Assembly (NCBI RefSeq): GCF_023283845.1
Contig: NZ_JAKILC010000007.1
Location: 124,001 to 188,000, forward strand
Source of the DNA: Shewanella marinintestina
GTDB lineage: Bacteria > Pseudomonadota > Gammaproteobacteria > Enterobacterales > Shewanellaceae
DNA: 64,000 nucleotides
Direction: 5' to 3'
Positions 62,089 to 64,000 of the stretch are shown piece by piece; the first letter of the stretch is position 1; every line of letters begins with the position of its first letter. The notes under the pieces were generated by a model, which saw only the letters and a list, made by a program, of their open reading frames with translations, searched no databases and was not told the DNA's origin. A program made the translations under genes and the position numbers.

Positions 62089-63741
62089 TTAGTACTGTGC
62101 GATAAATGCTTTTGATGCCTCAATATCAGGGGTGAACGGACGGTCTACCGATACAAATGGCACTTGCTTACGGAATGCTTCATACATGGCTTTTGTTGTT
62201 TCACCTTGTTTCAAGTCTTTGTCTGCAAGTTTGCGCAAATCGATTGCTTGAGTAGAGTGCATAAGTTCAAGACCGTACATAACGTTTGTGTTATCAACGA
62301 TCTGAATTAGTCTGTCTGAAGCAAGCTTTAGATTAGTGAAGGTATCTTCAATGTTACCTGCAATCGCAATACCGTCGAACGAGACTGGGTTCGCTAGTGC
62401 TTTGTTACGTACTTGCATATCAACAAATGTTTTTTGAATCGCACCAAATGCGTGGCCATTGTTACCCGGTGCGCTTAAGAAGCGTGGTAGACGCGTAAAG
62501 TGGTCATCAGACAAGTGGATAGTACGCATAGCACTGTTGTGTGATACGTGAGTTAGCGCAATGGCTAACTGCTGTACTGCAAGTGCAACAGGTAGTGGTT
62601 CAAAGTTAGTTGTTGGGAATACACCGCCTTTACCTTCAACTAAGTACTTAGATACTTGAGAGTTATTACCGTAATCAACCCCTGCACCTACGATAACGCC
62701 AGGGTTGTCGTCTGAGTGATTAATTTGAATATCAATCACTTGGTCAAGATCGGCTAGTGCCTTGTAAGCGCTAGCAAAAGTGTAGGCTGTGGTACGGTAG
62801 CTTAGCGGATCTTGTAGTGGACGCTCAGGGTTTGCATCCCATAAATAGCTGCCCATTAAGTCGTTACGGATCTCACTAGTCGCTTGTTTTAGGAATGGGA
62901 AAGGACGAATATCATTAGTCTGTGGTAAAAATGGCGAAACATTACCGTTTAAGCCTTCAAGGCTTAGGCTAAATACCGCTGGAGACACTGCTAAAAGATG
63001 TTTAGCATCGCGGTAGCCTTGCATCGCATACGCTACGCCTACTGAGTTATTTGATAAAATAGACAGGGCATCTTTACCCACTGGGTCTAGGGCTTTAATA
63101 CCAGCTTTTTTCATCGCGACGGCGCTGCTCATGCGTTCGCCTTTGTAGATCACATCCCATTCACCGATCATTGCCAGACCCACATGAGATGAAAGCAAAA
63201 TATCAGCTTCGCCCACAGTACCTTTAGATGGAATAATTGGCGTAATATCGTTATTCAAATAAGCTTGGTAAAGCTCGGCTACATAAGGTTGAACACCCGT
63301 GTGGCCAGATAAAATGGTGTTTAAACGTACCGCTAAGGCTACGCGAGTTAAGCTAACAGGCATAGCTTCGCCAACACCCGCGCTGTGAGCGCGTAATGTG
63401 CTGTAGTTGAAAGACTTTGACGCCTTCATTACTTCAGGGCTTAGCTCGCCGTTGGCATCGAATAGTTTGTGGTCTTTGTTTAAACCCACACCTACCGTTA
63501 GACCGTATACTGGTTTGCCTAAACGGGCAGCTTCCATCAGTAGTTCGTGAGACTTTACCAGTGCAGTTGCTGACTGAGCCGCGATTTTAACTTCAGCGCC
63601 ATCAGCGATTTCCCAAGCTTGATCTTGAGTTAAGTTTTTACCGTCTAGTACAACTGTGTCGGCTGCCATTGCTTGGCCGGCAGTCAGTGCTAATGCGAGT
63701 GTCGTTAAAGCAACATTTTTAGTCGTTTTCATATTCATCAT
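62089..63741 (-). CDS. Exported aromatic ammonia-lyase-fold protein lacking the MIO triad
   Basis: A 550-residue protein with a signal peptide (cut predicted after AMA). The lyase fold is clear: Tyr79 in PVYGLTVGVGL, Asn231 in LSNNSVG, QDPLSYRT (310-317), DDNPGVI (344-350) and Phe380 in PTTNFEPLP, matching histidine and phenylalanine ammonia-lyases. Where those have GSVGASGDLAPLSH, whose Ala-Ser-Gly cyclises to the MIO electrophile, this protein has GTVGEADILLSSH (174-186), one residue shorter and with no Ala-Ser-Gly. So the known elimination mechanism cannot operate. A start at ATG 63732 is also possible. It lies 33 bp after a flavocytochrome-type reductase gene, in the periplasm. Confidence 0.9.
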   Translation of the reverse strand: MMNMKTTKNVALTTLALALTAGQAMAADTVVLDGKNLTQDQAWEIADGAEVKIAAQSATALVKSHELLMEAARLGKPVYGLTVGVGLNKDHKLFDANGELSPEVMKASKSFNYSTLRAHSAGVGEAMPVSLTRVALAVRLNTILSGHTGVQPYVAELYQAYLNNDITPIIPSKGTVGEADILLSSHVGLAMIGEWDVIYKGERMSSAVAMKKAGIKALDPVGKDALSILSNNSVGVAYAMQGYRDAKHLLAVSPAVFSLSLEGLNGNVSPFLPQTNDIRPFPFLKQATSEIRNDLMGSYLWDANPERPLQDPLSYRTTAYTFASAYKALADLDQVIDIQINHSDDNPGVIVGAGVDYGNNSQVSKYLVEGKGGVFPTTNFEPLPVALAVQQLAIALTHVSHNSAMRTIHLSDDHFTRLPRFLSAPGNNGHAFGAIQKTFVDMQVRNKALANPVSFDGIAIAGNIEDTFTNLKLASDRLIQIVDNTNVMYGLELMHSTQAIDLRKLADKDLKQGETTKAMYEAFRKQVPFVSVDRPFTPDIEASKAFIAQY

Positions 63742-63773
63742 TCCTATAATTTTTAAAATTTAGTAGCGACTTA

Positions 63774-64000
63774 CTAAGCAAGTTTTAGAGTTACGCTCTG
63801 GTTTTCTGCGCAGTGACGACCAGCATTTCGACCGGTTACAACCCCTTCTGCCACAGCACATGCGCCTAAGCGGCTTGCACCGTGAATACCGCCAGTGGCT
63901 TCACCGGCTGCGTATAGTCCTAGGATTGGTTTGTTGGTCACAAGGTGAAGTACTTCTGATGCAGTGTTGACCTTTACGCCGCCCATGCAGTAGTGGACTT
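63774..64000 (-). CDS. Flavocytochrome-c-family reductase flavoprotein, C-terminal end only
   Basis: The last 75 residues of a flavoprotein (frame open to the right edge). It has the fumarate reductase/flavocytochrome c pattern: VHYCMGGVKVN where Fcc3-type enzymes have HHTMGGV, GLYAAGEATGGIHGASRLG and the C-terminal AEGVVTGRNAGRH. The conserved Arg of the substrate-carboxylate site (SRLG) is present, but the His-Thr pair is Tyr-Cys. This fits a reductase for another alpha,beta-unsaturated acid such as urocanate or an aryl acrylate. The heme subunit is probably the separate cytochrome at 61541. It is the first gene of the module seen here. Confidence 0.88.
   Translation of the reverse strand, partial: VHYCMGGVKVNTASEVLHLVTNKPILGLYAAGEATGGIHGASRLGACAVAEGVVTGRNAGRHCAENQSVTLKLA

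Noticed and set aside
62089..63741. Ordinary histidine ammonia-lyase (hutH)
   Set aside because: It is exported, lacks the MIO-forming Ala-Ser-Gly, and has no hut genes beside it.

Overview
The window looks like chromosomal DNA of a marine gammaproteobacterium, most probably a Shewanella. This rests on gene content and layout: a periplasmic flavocytochrome-c-type reductase module with its own four-heme cytochrome, a metH / cobC / btu-cob block, many secreted S9 peptidases and lipoproteins, a NupC transporter, and moderate GC with AT-rich accessory patches. No rRNA, tRNA, CRISPR array, prophage or intact insertion sequence was seen. The species cannot be fixed from the sequence alone.

Layout. 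1-6.8 kb: the N-terminal end of a Crp/Fnr-type regulator, a divergent AraC regulator / CynX-NimT-type exporter pair, a DUF6482 protein, small lipoproteins and secreted proteins, and type II NADH dehydrogenase. 6.8-9.7 kb: an AT-rich accessory patch with sixteen perfect copies of a 7-bp repeat followed by a secreted Vibrio cholerae cytolysin (VCC/HlyA)-like pore-forming toxin. 9.7-18.3 kb: a membrane GGDEF protein, a choloylglycine-hydrolase-family enzyme, a 1193-residue orphan protein, and a lipoprotein / Tat-exported cytochrome pair whose signal peptide lies in another reading frame. 18.3-32.4 kb: an Asp-rich lipoprotein, an S9 peptidase and a decayed C-terminal scrap of a related one, NupC, a quinone-reductase-like flavoprotein, a penicillin-acylase-family lipoprotein, a divergent S-adenosylhomocysteine hydrolase and a LysR regulator separated by an inverted-repeat-flanked element. 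32.4-46.9 kb: an unknown lipoprotein, a second S9 peptidase with a coupled partner, a Sel1-repeat lipoprotein, a polar amino-acid ABC transporter, a methyltransferase, adenosine deaminase and a flavin monooxygenase-like protein.

47-60 kb is a B12 region. Cobalamin-dependent methionine synthase (metH, with MetJ-like boxes upstream) is divergent from cobC. A cobalamin riboswitch then precedes btuD-btuC-cobT-cobS-cobU-cobQ, followed by cobO/btuR and btuF. Together these import cobinamide or cobalamin, adenosylate it and rebuild the nucleotide loop, supplying the cofactor used by MetH next door. The riboswitch appears to work by a kissing loop that holds a hairpin over the ribosome-binding site.

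60-64 kb ends in the most unusual locus. A flavocytochrome-c-family flavoprotein (cut by the window edge), an exported histidine/phenylalanine ammonia-lyase-fold protein lacking the Ala-Ser-Gly triad that forms the MIO cofactor, and a small exported tetraheme cytochrome are co-oriented. This suggests a periplasmic respiratory module in which the lyase-like protein makes, binds or presents an unsaturated substrate for the reductase. Because the lyase lacks the cofactor triad, its chemistry cannot be the textbook one.
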